Assembly: GCF_029227915.1 (NCBI RefSeq)
Contig: NC_079886.1
Coordinates: forward strand, 18,080,501 to 18,144,500
Length of the DNA stretch: 64,000 nt
DNA from: Hydractinia symbiolongicarpus
Lineage: Eukaryota; Cnidaria; Hydrozoa; Anthoathecata; Hydractiniidae
Direction: 5' to 3'
Shown: piece after piece, positions 20,801 through 31,999 of the stretch
Numbering within the stretch: position 1 is the first letter of the stretch
Layout: every line of letters starts with the position of its first letter
Position numbers and translations under genes: made by a program
The notes under the pieces: generated by a model
Told to the model about the DNA's origin: nothing
The model's input: only the letters and a program-made list of their open reading frames with translations
Database searches by the model: none

Positions 20801-22320
20801 TTTTTCGTTATTTTATTCAGCCTTGTGCTCCTATGCATATGACATGCAGTTTTGTTCTGAAACTAAACTGAGTTCGAAGTTAATTCAAGTATGAAATAGA
20901 CTGTTTAAGAACCTGGTTATCTTTTGTTGCGTATATTTTTGTTCCTTATTCAGCTTTCATCTTGTATATCATTGAGGTGGTCAAGTTAAACATTATTAAG
21001 CTGTTATGTTACTATGTAGTGCTAACTAATTTTCACATTTCACATTTATTGAAGTCGCTACTACCATTTGTAACAAGTAGCGCATGTGAAACGTTGTTTC
21101 TGTTCTGTATATACCTTATTCATTTTCTTCAATGGTTTCAAGAACCATTGCAAGTGTTGTTTGCTGTCGAAATTATTGGATGTTTAATCAGTTTAATATC
21201 TAAATGACTAGTGGAAGTATATCATTTTATCTTATCCTCAGATTGTAGATTATGTACGTAGTAAAGGTTACAGTATTTTATGTCTTTAGCTAGTTATAAA
21301 ACTCACAAGTGCCAAGTAAAAGCTTTTAATATGCTATAGCTAATGCTAACTAGAAATAATAAATTTCTGGTTACATGTCTTTTTATAAGAAACTTGTTTA
21401 TAAGAAAACGAGTAGCTACCCTATTTTGCTTCTCCAAATATAAGTATAAAACCACAGAAAGTACTAAAATCGTAAGGTTCAACTTCTGTGAGTAAAAAAT
21501 CGTCAGATTTTTTTTTATTCCAGTGTAAATAACGTAAATTTAATGGTATTTTAATGTGAAGAATATCAATTCTGCACGTCTGCGCTTTGTTACTATGTTA
21601 CTTTTTATACTTTTTGCTCATATTTTTGTTTTAAAACGACCTGAAAAGTATGATACGTGATGAAATATTTATTGTCAAATATACCTTGTTTTCAAACCTT
21701 ACCCTATCGAGCAAGTAAATTCTAAAATGCACGACCTCAAGCGGGTTGAATGATGCGTATACAGTATCTCTTTAATAATAGCCGTATTCTGTGTTTTCAA
21801 AATGGTTGCGCGCAGCTTGTTCGGAAAAATAACGCGGACCCGATTTTTACGGACCTCCAGCTTAATTTCGAAATAATTTCGGAATCACGCCAGAAACGGA
21901 TGAACAACATGCTACGGAGGCCATTTCAGCTTGAAAGTGAGGGTGTCAAGTTTGCAGATCTGTTTGACCTTTTTGTCTTCCCTAAGCTTTTTAATTTTGT
22001 AGTATTTGTTTTAACATGGTAAGGCACATATATTTTTACGTTTTTTTAACCACGTACAAATCTTAAATCATCGATTTTAAGACAAGTTGTCTCTTTTTGA
22101 ATATCGGACGGCGAGACGAACATGGCCCTGGTGGAGGCTGATCAAAAATCTTTGATTTTCGCAGAGTTTTAATTAATGCCCTCGTGTCTTGTTTATCAGG
22201 AATTATATACTTCCTAGTCTTTGGTAAGCGAGTTTCAATTTAATTATTAGGGTCTGGATTTTATCGTGATCGATGGAAATAGAACTTTTTAGTGAAGACT
22301 GGACCTTGAAGGCTTTAGGT
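20800..22320. other. Non-coding stretch with one repeat copy
   Basis: AT-rich, without a supported gene. At 21,763-21,800 the reverse complement of the 'ggctattattaaagagata' repeat end occurs (tctctttaataatagccgtattctg), so a decayed copy of the LTR-like repeat lies here on the minus strand. Confidence 0.45.
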
Positions 22321-22390
22321 CGTGATAGCTCTAACGTATGTTGATATTTTAAAGCGAATATCTTTCGCATTAAATAATTACATTTTTCAG

Positions 22391-23745
22391 CTTTGCCTGA
22401 AACCAAAGCAAGTCATATGTTTGGAAGCTTTGTTAAAGGGGAATGATGTGGTGGCAGTTCTTTCTACTGGATTTGGAAAATCAATTATTTTTCAATTTAT
22501 TTTTCATTTACTTTTCATTTTTAACTGGGAAGAGATCTGTCTGTTCCCAGTTAAAAATGAAAAGAATATTGTTTTGGTCATCAGTCCTTTAACTTCCATT
22601 ATAAATGATCAGGTGAAATGCTTGAATAGGATTGGTTTTTCTGCTGCTGTATTGAATTTGGAACAGAGGAAGTTTGAGGCAGATGCAAGCTTGTTTGGAA
22701 GTAATGATGCAGTGGAGGACGACGATGATGATACAAATATTACAATTGATTGTGGTATTAAAAATGGAGATATTAAGATTTTATATGCCCATCCAGAATC
22801 TTTTTTATCTGGTCAAGGGCGTTCAATTTTAAAGAGCAAAATTTATCAACAAAATGTGGTAGCTTGCGTGGTTGATGAAGCGTATTGTGTTGAAATGTGG
22901 TAAGTAAACTAGCTCTAGCTGGCTATTCAAGAATATAGATTATAGAATTATAAAAAAATTTGGTGGTTTTTAAAATTCATTTTATAAAATAATAATGAAA
23001 TACTGTAGGTATGTATAGAGCACATATCATATGAAATATTTAACAAAACTGAATATATACAGTATAAAAATCTGTTATATATATATAGCTATATGTAATA
23101 TGTAATATATATATGAAAATATATAATGAAACTAATATAAACGAACATATCTTTTGACAAGTTGATAATATATATCTGTTGGTACATAATATAATAAAAT
23201 GCTAATATATAAGCCTATACAAAATTTAAAAAAAACACTCCATTTATATGTTTTAGGGGTGCTGAAATTTGTGAATATTTTGGAAAATTATGCACACTGA
23301 AAGCTCTTTTTCCAAGCACACCCATGATTGCTTTGACAGCAGCTGCACCCCCAAGAAAAATAAAAATTTTAAAAAAGAAACTATGTTTAAGTCCTTATTG
23401 TAAGGTTGATGTTGCAAATCCAAATAGAAAAAATATATTTTTAAAGAAAATGCCAGGACGCGGAAACAACTTTGGCTTAAGAAGCTATGATGATACTTTA
23501 GTTCCCATTGCTAAAGAACTAGATAAATTACGGGTTGATTATCCAATGACAATCATTTACATGAAGCTAAAATATTGTGGCTATGCTTATTCTTATTATT
23601 TCAGCAAACAGCAACTCCAAATAACACAAAGCTATTTTGTCAATTTCATGCTCCTCAAACATCTAGAATGAAGAAAGCAATCTTAAATGAAATTACAAAA
23701 AAAGATTCGTTGCTTAAGGAAATTTATTCTAAATTTCTTTGTTTT
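22391..23745 (+). pseudogene. RecQ-like helicase, two exons, decayed
   Basis: Exon 1 starts after ttttcag (22390) and ends 22899 (atgtg|gtaagt); exon 2 starts 23257 (ttttag|gggt). Motifs: LKPKQVICLEALLKGNDVVAV, Walker A STGFGKS, VISPLTSIINDQ, ILYAHPES, and VVDEAYCVEMWGAE across the intron, where RecQ has DEAHC. The usual His is Tyr. Exon 2 has STPMIALTAAAP and later HAPQTSRMKKA, but a frameshift near 23,625 is needed. RecQ unwinds DNA 3' to 5'; copies like this are common as repeated, probably mobile, genes in cnidarians (from memory). No other RecQ domains follow. Confidence 0.75.
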
Positions 23746-24269
23746 TAAAAAATATGTACAAAGTCTAATTTGCTGATAAAAGAAAAACATTACCTTGCCG
23801 TGCTTTAGTATCAGAAGATGCTTTTAAACGCTTATAAAATGAGCTGAAAGAAACTATTGAAACTTGGAGACTTTCGCTATTGGCTACGCTAAATCAAACT
23901 TATGAACTTCCATCTATCAATAAAAATTAACTTCCATTTATAAGATCTAAAAATGATCTGTTATTTGAATATGATGTTTGGATGATCAATATGCTACCAC
24001 CATATACGATAAAATAAATAAGTATGCCCCTAAGCATAAATAATTTAGGTAAATATATATATAAATATATATAAACAAACTTTAAAATATACAGTGTATA
24101 ATATTCACTTCTGATAGAACAAACTTGGAAGATTAAAAGCACTCAGTAGACAGAATTTAAAAAAGTTCTACTTTTTCTGGAGGTTTGAATTATCAGCAGT
24201 CAATGTTAGCATAAATAATATATATACGTTTATGGAACTCACCTTGATATAATAGATTCTTACTTTATA
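23746..24269. other. Decayed, AT-rich
   Basis: Probably the continuation of the RecQ-like relic; frames are closed by many stops. Nothing else is recognisable. Confidence 0.3.
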
Positions 24270-24712
24270 AAATCCTAGGGAACATATAACTGTAATTTAT
24301 GTTTTTCTAACCATTTTTGATGTTCTACAATATTCAAGTACCGTAGTGGGGAACGTTTAATATCAGGAAAACTTTGATGAGCTTTTCCAACAATGTGGCT
24401 AAATGGGCGAAGATTAAGCAGGTCGTTTGTCGTAACTGAATTTGATTCAGTTGAACATTTTTCCGAACGTCTGACATTTTCTCGACAAAGGGGACACAAG
24501 ACTGACTGATAACAGTTGGAAGAGCATCCAGTTCCGTTGTTCTTAACCCATTGTTAGACTTATTTTGTTCTTAATGTTTTTGTTTTTTCCAATGTTGTTG
24601 AATATTTTTATAAAGAAAGATTTTGTTTTAATTTGGCACATAACCTGCAGAAAGTTCCATCATTGTAAGTGTTACGAAAGTAAATCTTCTTAGGAGTAGC
24701 TGGCTTAGCCAT
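24270..24712 (-). pseudogene. Cys-rich first-exon-like ORF, transposon-associated
   Basis: ATG at 24712-24710 begins MAKPATPKKIYFRNTYNDG, then TFCRLCAN, a zinc-finger-like C-x2-C. After several stops the frame 24499-24275 has MCPLCRENVRR and RPFSHIVGKAHQSFPDIKRSP. ORFs beginning with an FCRLC motif are a recurrent theme of repeated cnidarian genes, in my recollection. It lies head-on to the RecQ relic, so both could come from one element. Not functional. Confidence 0.4.
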
Positions 24713-25320
24713 TCTTTTATACCTTGAATAAAAAAAGAAAATCTTTATATTTAGCAATATAGATGTATATATATAATTATATAGATAGCTTTGTGTTTTT
24801 ATCTTATATATAACCCCTTACCATTTTAAGAGTTAACAGAATTCTTGCAATATGTAAAATCAGTGTAATTAACATGGAAAGTACATTCAATCCTTTATCT
24901 GTTTTTGCGTTGATGTAGCTAACTGCGCTTACTTTGTATTCTGATGTTCACTAGTAATAGTAATAATAAATAACTAGTAGCTATCTATCTGTAACTATAT
25001 ATATGTCTACACTTCTTGTTTTATAACTAGCTAGCTCTAGCTCTATCTCTTGGTCAGTTGCTAATATTAATTTGAGCATGTAGGTGTGCATTGTTTAGAG
25101 TTAGTTTCAGCGTGAATATTTCACGGACCAAGTGACGTTTTATCTTATAATTAGGTGAAATTTTCGACCAATCACGGCTCGGAATAAAACCAGCCTCCTC
25201 CAGGGCCTTTTTCGTCAGACCTATCAATAAGCGCAGTGCCAATGAGAGACAAAAAGACCTGGGAAAGAGGTTGCATACTTGCCTGAATGTGTTGCACAGT
25301 TGACGGTTTTTAATCACTAA
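24713..25320. other. No supported gene
   Basis: Open minus-strand stretch at 25317-25054 (LTKKALEEAGFIPSRDW) of unknown nature. The 25,180-25,230 part is similar, inverted, to 22,100-22,145 (ggccctggtggaggctg versus ggccctggaggaggctg), so the RecQ region is bracketed by an imperfect inverted repeat. Confidence 0.35.
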
Positions 25321-26010
25321 TTCGAGTGTTCAACGCCGGTGTTTCAGCAGAGTATCTTCTGTGTTTTGTAAACCAAAGCTGCAATATATTTAGTTTTTTT
25401 GAAAAGGGTATTAAGCCTAAACGCATGTGCGACACTGTTTACCTGTACTAAGCGCTCAGCTCGGTGTCACGATTAATTGTTCAACTTTCACAGACAATTA
25501 TTCTGCAAAATAAAATAATATTGACCGATTGTTTTTGCTATGACGGCGTAATAACGGTTTTGTAAACTATGTTTTTACTTCAGCTTTTGTTGCAGGAAAG
25601 TTGTTTTTTGAAAAATACGTTACAGTCACAACACTACAATGGTGCATGCGCTTCACTTAATTTAGGACATACTGCCTACCTGTACGAAAGCGCTCCATCT
25701 CATCGTGTGGCAAAGTTTACGACTCTTATTAAGCGCTCCACAGAATGTTCAACGCCGTTCTGTCTGTCTGTCTGTCACGCAAAATGGTAGCTTAGCTGTG
25801 CGAGTAGCGAGATGCACGCATGCGGTATAAAAAGGACGGGCGAACTCATTGACTTTCCACAGGCCAACGACTAGTCTATATTATAATACCCGTATACGTC
25901 TGTCTGTCTGTCACGCAAAATGGTAGCTTAGCTGCGCGAGTAGCAAGACGCACGCAATGCGGTATAAAAAGGACAGGTGAACTCGTGGATTTTCCACTCG
26001 CTAACGACTA
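25320..26010 (-). mobile_element. Reverse-oriented copy of the LTR-like repeat, with tandem end units
   Basis: 25,380-25,760 carries the reverse complement of the interior repeats (cctgtactaagcgctcagc and so on). The outer unit then occurs twice in tandem, about 25,755-25,876 and 25,877-26,010: both contain gtctgtctgtctgtcacgca, aaatggtagcttagctg, ggtataaaaaggac and the complement of the cccgtgg...tagtcgttag end. No coding sequence. Confidence 0.7.
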
Positions 26011-27040
26011 TTATCTTTAACTAGTAGGCACTGTTGGTGTGAAAACTAGTACGCTTTTTTGAATTTTGGAGAGTTGATGTTTTTAGGCTTTTAAGCCGAG
26101 CGTTGAGGAATGTGGAATTGTTCCAATTAAGAGAATAATATTAAAAATACAGAGACAGAACTGAACTGTATAACGTTTATGTTTTATACCGCCGGCAATG
26201 AAAATCTTAATTAAAACTGTTTTTTTTATTTTTATCTCTCTACAGAAAAAATTTAAAGGACAGTTCCATGATTTTCGTCGCTAATTAGAGGACGCTAGAG
26301 AGAAAAAAATTGATTTTCCGCTTATTCCTTATCAGCCTTTTAGACTTTGATCTGCTTAAATGAATTTCCTGTTCTTTTTGTAAGTCGACCATAAAAAAGA
26401 AAAAGAAAAAAAAGATTTCTAAGAAAGCATCACTTTATAACACAATTAGAATTTTGCACTTGAAAGGCTTGGAAGTATATGTTTTAGTGGATTTATTATA
26501 AACATATTGTATAAACTTCCATGCCAAGAACAATTTTAACGTTCCGACTGTTGTATCATCTTCTACTTACTAAAATTTTAGCTGTAAGTTTGCTTACTTT
26601 TTTGTTTGGAAATAAATGTGTTTGCCTACTGCTGTCCTAAATACAGCAGCTAATTAAAATGTCTCTAATAACTAACAGTGACAAGAAATTAAATTATCTC
26701 ACACATGCATAGAGTAAGACTATCATGTTTAAGTATATAGTTTGAGATGCTAAACTAAAGTCTTTTGAACGTAATTGGTAATATCTGCACTTTGCCACTG
26801 ACCCAGCTAGAGGCAGTTTTTGGTTATAAGCAAAAATAAAACATTGAGACATTGTATAATCTTTATCTTTACAACTAGCTCTTAGATATGTTAATAAAAC
26901 AAATACAACTTTACCGGTTTGTGGTTATTGTCATTGCAACAATTGTACCAGAACTCGCGTCTCATTTATCCATGGAAGTTGTCTTGTGCAAGTCTCTGCA
27001 CATCAGACTAACAGCTCAATTGTCTTTGTATAAGTAAATT
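26011..27040. other. Intergenic, nothing recognised
   Basis: AT-rich DNA without ORFs or visible repeats. It includes the 3' flank of the gene on the minus strand at 27052-27762. Confidence 0.5.
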
Positions 27041-27051
27041 TATTCTTCTGA

Positions 27052-27762
27052 TTAACTGAGTCCGTTTTCTATTAACCAAGGGAATGTTACTCTTTGTAAA
27101 AACTTTTGTTTAATCAAGTACACGACGACTCTCTTTAAACTTGCAAATCGTGGTTGAAATTCATCGGAAAAGTCTAAACAGTATTTTCCTTGAACACACG
27201 GGATTTTTTCCACGTAAGTATTGTTTTCCAAAACATATATGACCGCGCATGTTACGTCACCGTTCTTGTCTACATTCGCGACGAGTGACCCGCTTTTCAC
27301 AGGCGCTTCTACAGTTATATTGCACTTGTTGTATTTATAGAGATTGTATTCAATATCGAACTGACCGTGATACCAAATATTCGTATCAAACGACGAATCA
27401 AATTCGTTTATCATTAAATCGTCGTCGTGACTTGTTGTATCTGTTCTTTCATCGCCAGCAACGCGTTTGTTGTCGTCTACTGCCTGAACATTGCGGTAAG
27501 GATTGAGATATTTGCCTTCGTGTGAGTTCTTTTGTTTTAGTAAGTCGACTTTTATACCCTTGTTCGTCATTATTTTGCTCATTGACTCTTTCAGTAAACT
27601 CTTTAAAAGTTTGCTTTTAAAAGTGAATGTGTGTTGTCTTTTTAATACAAAACTTTCATTATTCCCATTCAAATCGGACTTTTGCCGTACATCAAAACTT
27701 ACACTTCGCTGCAAATTATTAGTACTTTCCAATGCGCTGTATAGAGCGCTAAACTTTAGCAT
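27052..27762 (-). CDS. Intronless gene, possibly a divergent SH2-domain protein
   Basis: 236 codons from ATG 27762-27760 to a stop, no frame lesions, unlike the relics around it. Residues 1-120 are polar and basic with RQHTFTFKSKLLKSLLKES; about 115-130 are acidic (DDDLMINEFDSSFD). Residues about 130-225 have the outline of an SH2 domain: WYHGQF at the start, GSLVANV where SH2 has GSFLVRES, a beta-rich middle (VTCAVIYVL, YVEKIPCV, KYCLDF) and RFASLKRVVVYLIKQKF like the C-terminal helix. The phosphotyrosine-binding Arg of FLVR is Ala here, so canonical binding is unlikely. The SH2 assignment is tentative; otherwise it is a hypothetical cytosolic protein. TTTATT at 27039-27044 is an AATAAA on the minus strand. 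Confidence 0.6.
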   Translation of the reverse strand: MLKFSALYSALESTNNLQRSVSFDVRQKSDLNGNNESFVLKRQHTFTFKSKLLKSLLKESMSKIMTNKGIKVDLLKQKNSHEGKYLNPYRNVQAVDDNKRVAGDERTDTTSHDDDLMINEFDSSFDTNIWYHGQFDIEYNLYKYNKCNITVEAPVKSGSLVANVDKNGDVTCAVIYVLENNTYVEKIPCVQGKYCLDFSDEFQPRFASLKRVVVYLIKQKFLQRVTFPWLIENGLS

Positions 27763-28113
27763 CTTGACAATAGAGAAAAAATTTCCAAGTTATGGTCCAC
27801 TTTGTTATTATTTTTTTTCGAATAACTTACTTAATAACGAAAATTAGGTTGTGTCTCACCTTATATAATTTAATAAAACGTTGTTGCTATGGTTCTATTT
27901 GTTTGTATTTTTGACAACACGTTTCAGCGTTATTTAAAAAAAAAAAAAGACGTCAAAGTTGTTATGGATATAATAGCTCAATTTCCTCAATTTATTAGCT
28001 AATTATCTAGAAAGTCCCTCGTAATAGCCACGTTCCAATTGCTCGTGTTTCCTGATAATGTAATTTTTATTGATAAATTTCGTATAAAAATCGTAGTTGC
28101 TGTGGAAATGATA
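27763..28113. other. 5' flank of the minus-strand gene
   Basis: About 350 bp between the ATG at 27762 and the Tigger element. It presumably holds the promoter; no TATA or other site stands out. A run of A lies near 27,937-27,948. Confidence 0.4.
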
Positions 28114-28468
28114 CAGTCGACGCTCATTATCTCGAACCTCCGTTATCTCGAACTTTCTCTATCTCGAACTTTTTCTTCTGTCCCTTGAGTTCTGTAAGCA
28201 ATAGTAGGCAAAAAAACGTTCGGTATCTCGAACCTCCGTTATCTCGAACTTTTACTATCTCGAACTTTTTTCTCAGTCCCTTGGACTGATTTACGCTCGT
28301 TATCTCGAACTCTTGAAGAGGAATTTTGAAAAAAGAAGACCTTGCACTGCTTGATTCAGAAGAAGACCTTGCACTGCTGAAGTCACAAAATGTTGCAATA
28401 AAAAGAAGACATTCCATTGTAAAACAGGTAGATTTTGCAATGTTTTTTTTGTGATTTCCTTTGTCAGA

Positions 28469-28800
28469 ATGCCACCGAAAAGAAAGCTCGTTGTAAAAAC
28501 ATTGGCAGAAAAATGCCAAGCATTAAAAGAATTGGAAAAAGGTATTCCAAATAAAGATATCGCTAAAAAGTACGGGGTGCCTAAAAACACGATATCAACT
28601 TGGCTAGCCAATAAGGAAAAACTTTTTTCTGCTCTCGAAAAATCTTCAAGCAAGAAAAGAAAGATCAGAGATGGTAAATTCTCAGAAGTAGATCTTGTCG
28701 TGTTCAAATGGTTTGTTTCACAACGAAGCAAAAACATACCAATCGATGGGACAATACTAAAGGAGAAAGCTAAAAGCTATGCACAGGAGTACGGCCAAGT
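28469..28800 (+). pseudogene. Tigger transposase N-terminus, CENP-B-like DNA-binding domain
   Basis: ATG 28469 begins MPPKRKLVVKTLAEK. The first helix-turn-helix includes LEKGIPNKDIAKKYGVPKNTISTWLANK; after a KKRK basic patch the second (Tc5/CENP-B type) begins with FSEVDLVVFKWFVSQRSKNIPIDGTILKEKA. These two domains recognise the element ends. The frame ends soon after YAQEYG where the deletion junction lies. The true C-terminus resumes in another frame at about 28,803. Confidence 0.85.
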
Positions 28801-28802
28801 AC

Positions 28803-29046
28803 AGATGAGAATGACGAGGAGCATGATGAAAATGCCGATGTCATCGAGGTGTTTGATGAGCCAGTGAGCAAGCCAACAAAATCAGAAATAAACACTGCAG
28901 TGGAGACTTTACAAAATGCTTGTCTATTCACTGATGATGGAAATGACATGCAACGCCTCCTGCTTCGCTTTGAAGATTTGTTTCTTAAAAGTGAAATGAA
29001 AAACAAGAAGCAAACTAGTATTTTGAGCTTTTTCGATCAAAAATAA
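28803..29046 (+). pseudogene. Tigger transposase C-terminal tail
   Basis: In the frame that reads TDENDEEHDENADVIEVF (acidic linker) and ends QTSILSFFDQK followed by TAA. The end matches the usual Tigger tail (…KQTSITDFF). The catalytic DDE domain, roughly 250 residues in full-length relatives, is missing between this and 28,800. Confidence 0.8.
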
Positions 29047-29639
29047 TGTATGTAATTGTAGTCAACAATAAGTATACATGTACGCAAAATGCTGTTTTCT
29101 TTATTATCCATTTCCCTTTCTTGACCAAACAGTTCCTTCAAGTACCCTTAATTCAGGTGAATTTTAATTTTAAAAGCTTGCCCACAGATACTTATGACCG
29201 AACTACTGACCCTTGCCCTTTTCTGAAAATTTCAAAAAATTTCGAAAAACTCGTTATCTCGAACTTTTCATGAAATACGCTCGTTATGTCGAACCTCCGC
29301 TATCTCGAACGCTCGCTATCTCGAACTTTTCTTTCGGTCCCTTGGGAGTTCGAGATAACGAGCGTCGACTGTATGTTGATTTTTTTGCCAACGTATTTCC
29401 TTTTTGTAAATTAGGTATTACAAAATAAGGCTTTGACGCAAACAGTTTTGTAATGACACCCGGTCAACTGGAGAGAACATATCTAAGTATGTTATTGTAG
29501 AACAAGAATATGGAAAAATCACATTTTCCTCGAACTTTATCTTAAAGAGGTCTGCTAGATTATAGTAATCAATTATTATGGTGATGTCAAATATAATTTG
29601 ATACCTCCATGTTTTTAAGTACGTTATGCAGGCGTACAA

Positions 29640-29900
29640 AACTCTGCACAGCATTAGACTTCTTCGTTCGGTAAATGTAAAAACATTATTTTTTCCAAAA
29701 CTATATAAAATTGACAATCTACCTCTAAACCTTTCAAATTTAAAAATACACAGCATTGACATTAAGAGAAAAATACAGTAAAACTTTTAGAAGTAATCCT
29801 AGACGAAACGTTGTCCTGGAAATCTTATATTCATGTAATAGAACATAAAGAAGCACAATATGTCGGGTTACTTTAAAAAGCCAAACCATATCTAAACTTC
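29640..29900 (+). pseudogene. Non-LTR reverse transcriptase fragment
   Basis: Plus-strand reading: IDNLPLNLSNLKIHSIDIK, then after a stop LGVILDETLSWKSYI, then IGLL-like text and KAKPYL. 'FLGVILDE.LSWK.HI' is a conserved block downstream of the catalytic YADD box in CR1/Jockey-like LINEs. Only about 80 residues remain, with stops. Confidence 0.6.
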
Positions 29901-31860
29901 CATTGTTTACATATTTTATATTTCTCTTTCATTTTTAGCTAGCTTGTGTGATATCACGTGGGGAACTTCTAATAGCAGTAAATTGCAAAATTATACAGTA
30001 CACAAAAACAAAAAATTTTGGTGTGCTTGCTACTAAACAACTGCCATTTGCCATATCAAGAAAAAAAATTAACAAATAATTTCAAACTTTGTATCTTGTT
30101 ATTAGCCACTAAAGAACACCAAAAGTAAAAAAACAAAAAAACTTAATACGCAAAAAATAAAGGCGGTAAATATGGTTATTCGGTAAGAAAAACTTCGTTT
30201 AAAATTTAGTCACTATAGAATATTAATCACCGAGTCAAACAATTTTTAACTCTGATTTGTAAATGATAAGTTGCTTTTTTATGAAATCTTTTTTTCTTTT
30301 CGACAAAGATTCCTTTTTAAAAAGTGGGGGTAATCCCCTAATTTTTGTGTATACCGTCTCACACACAATGAGACATCTTAGTGAAAATGGACAGTCAAAT
30401 GTCTCTGCACTTCAATCTAAGCCATTGAGTTCTTCGTTACTGTAAATTTACTTTTCCTAACTTAGTGCCTGAGTATCAAGACTGGAAAAACGACGAGTAC
30501 ACCTTTTAGGGCACTCCGTAAACTTCATTTTGCTTAGTTTGACTTGGTATTTTTTATATAAATGAAAAAATGTCAGGAGAGAAATACCACGTTAATATGC
30601 AGATCGATTTGTAGTTGATTGTAAAAAGAGAAAACCGGAGGAGCCAATCTCGTCTCCAGGGGTATGATGTGGCAAGTGCGAAACAAGTAGCTCTGGTACT
30701 AGCCGGTCAAAGTACCCACCTATAGTGAGTATTTTGAAAAAGCCGTTTGCCTTGCTTGTCTTAATTTTACCTTAAGACATTGAAATATAAACGAGAATAG
30801 GAGCAAACACATGATCTGATATAATGAAAGCAGCGTTAGGCTTGCAGCAAGGAGCGCAATACACATGCGTTCCTGCCTGTCTTCCGGCTATGAAGAATCA
30901 AAATATTTTGCGTATTTATATATTTTTTAACATTAAAGGGACTCAAGAAATACAGCTTTTTTTCAAACATTTGTTCTGCTAATTACTTCACATTGGTCCA
31001 AAAGCACCTAATCAGAACCTTTAAATCAATAAAACATCTTGCAAAATATATCCTGCGCAATATTTAACAATGTAACTCGTCTTAAAACAACCCGTCCGTC
31101 AACTCGTGAAGTTAGGAAGACAATTAAATTTAGATTGCAACCTGCCAATACCAGAGCTACTTCTTTTGCGCTTTTACGCATATCAGATATTGAAATGAAC
31201 AAATGAAAGTTATTTATAGGTTTACCGGTTTTTACATAATTCGCATAAAAAAGTCGAAATTTGCCGATTTTCCATTAAAATCCAAAAAAAAATCGAGAAA
31301 TCAGAACAACCACGTGTTCAAACTATGAAGGATGATTTTTCTTAATGAAATATGTTTTGAATGTCAAGTTCTAAGGACAACCCTTAACAAAATTTATCAA
31401 TTACAAGGATTTATAAACATAAAAAATCAATAAGTATCATAGCCATGCAACCAAAAAAAGAGTTATGAAAAAAAATCAAAAAAATTTAGGATTAAAATTA
31501 ACAGAAAATTCCATATATTCTTCGAAATAAAGCATTGTAGGTCAACTCTTCCGCAAAATAAATCGGTTACTTTACTCAGTTAATTCAAAGCTGATTTTTT
31601 GTCATAAAGAAGGATAAGAAAGATTAACTAAAACTTGATATTTATCTTAAAGCCTTCACAGAAAGTACTTGTCCTGATTTTAAGCTTCATTGATTTTGAC
31701 ATGTGTATGTTTTTCTTGAATATTGTCATGTGCCCGAAACCAACTCAACCGTGTGACATAACAACAGAAATAAATAACCTTCAGCGCATCTCTTAACTTC
31801 CTGTAGGTTTTAGCAAAGAATTCCTTTTAGTAGCTGCGGTCTTAACAGACCATCTTTAAC
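29901..31860. other. Intergenic; includes upstream region of the VWA-mCRD gene
   Basis: No coding sequence supported. The last 150 bp precede the start codon at 31861; they contain several pyrimidine-rich stretches ending in AG (for example ttccttttag at 31,822-31,831), possible splice or trans-splice acceptors. No clear TATA box. Confidence 0.4.
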
Positions 31861-31999
31861 ATGAAGATTCCAGTAGTTTTTATATTTTGTTTGATCAGTG
31901 CAGCCTGTGCGCATTCACTATTTGGCATACCGAGATATGTCCCTAAGCGCTATCGAACATCCTACGCGAAGAAAAACAATGTTGCCAAAGAAGAAAAAG
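31861..31999 (+). CDS. Exon 1: signal peptide and propeptide
   Basis: Encodes MKIPVVFIFCLISAACAHS, a typical secretory signal cleaved near ACA-H, then GIPRYVPKRYR and a Lys-rich tail. The KR pair is in the place where minicollagen propeptides are cut. It ends in phase 1 (aaa g|gtatta). Confidence 0.8.

Larger units (their letters stand above)
28114..29371 (+). mobile_element. Tigger/pogo transposon, internally deleted, 1,258 bp
   Basis: Inverted ends CAGTCGACGCTCATTATCTCGAA (28114-28136) and its complement with one mismatch (29349-29371), flanked by TA (28112-28113, 29372-29373). These are the termini and target site of Tc1/mariner-pogo elements. Several 'ttatctcgaac' words repeat near both ends. 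The coding part keeps only the first and last portions of the transposase; the DDE core is gone. It is thus an intermediate between an autonomous Tigger and a MITE. Confidence 0.93.

Noticed and set aside
28127-28737. Two minus-strand ORFs of 130-145 codons
   Set aside because: They run through the Tigger terminal repeats and opposite its transposase; Ser/Arg repeats come from the repeated ctcgaac words.
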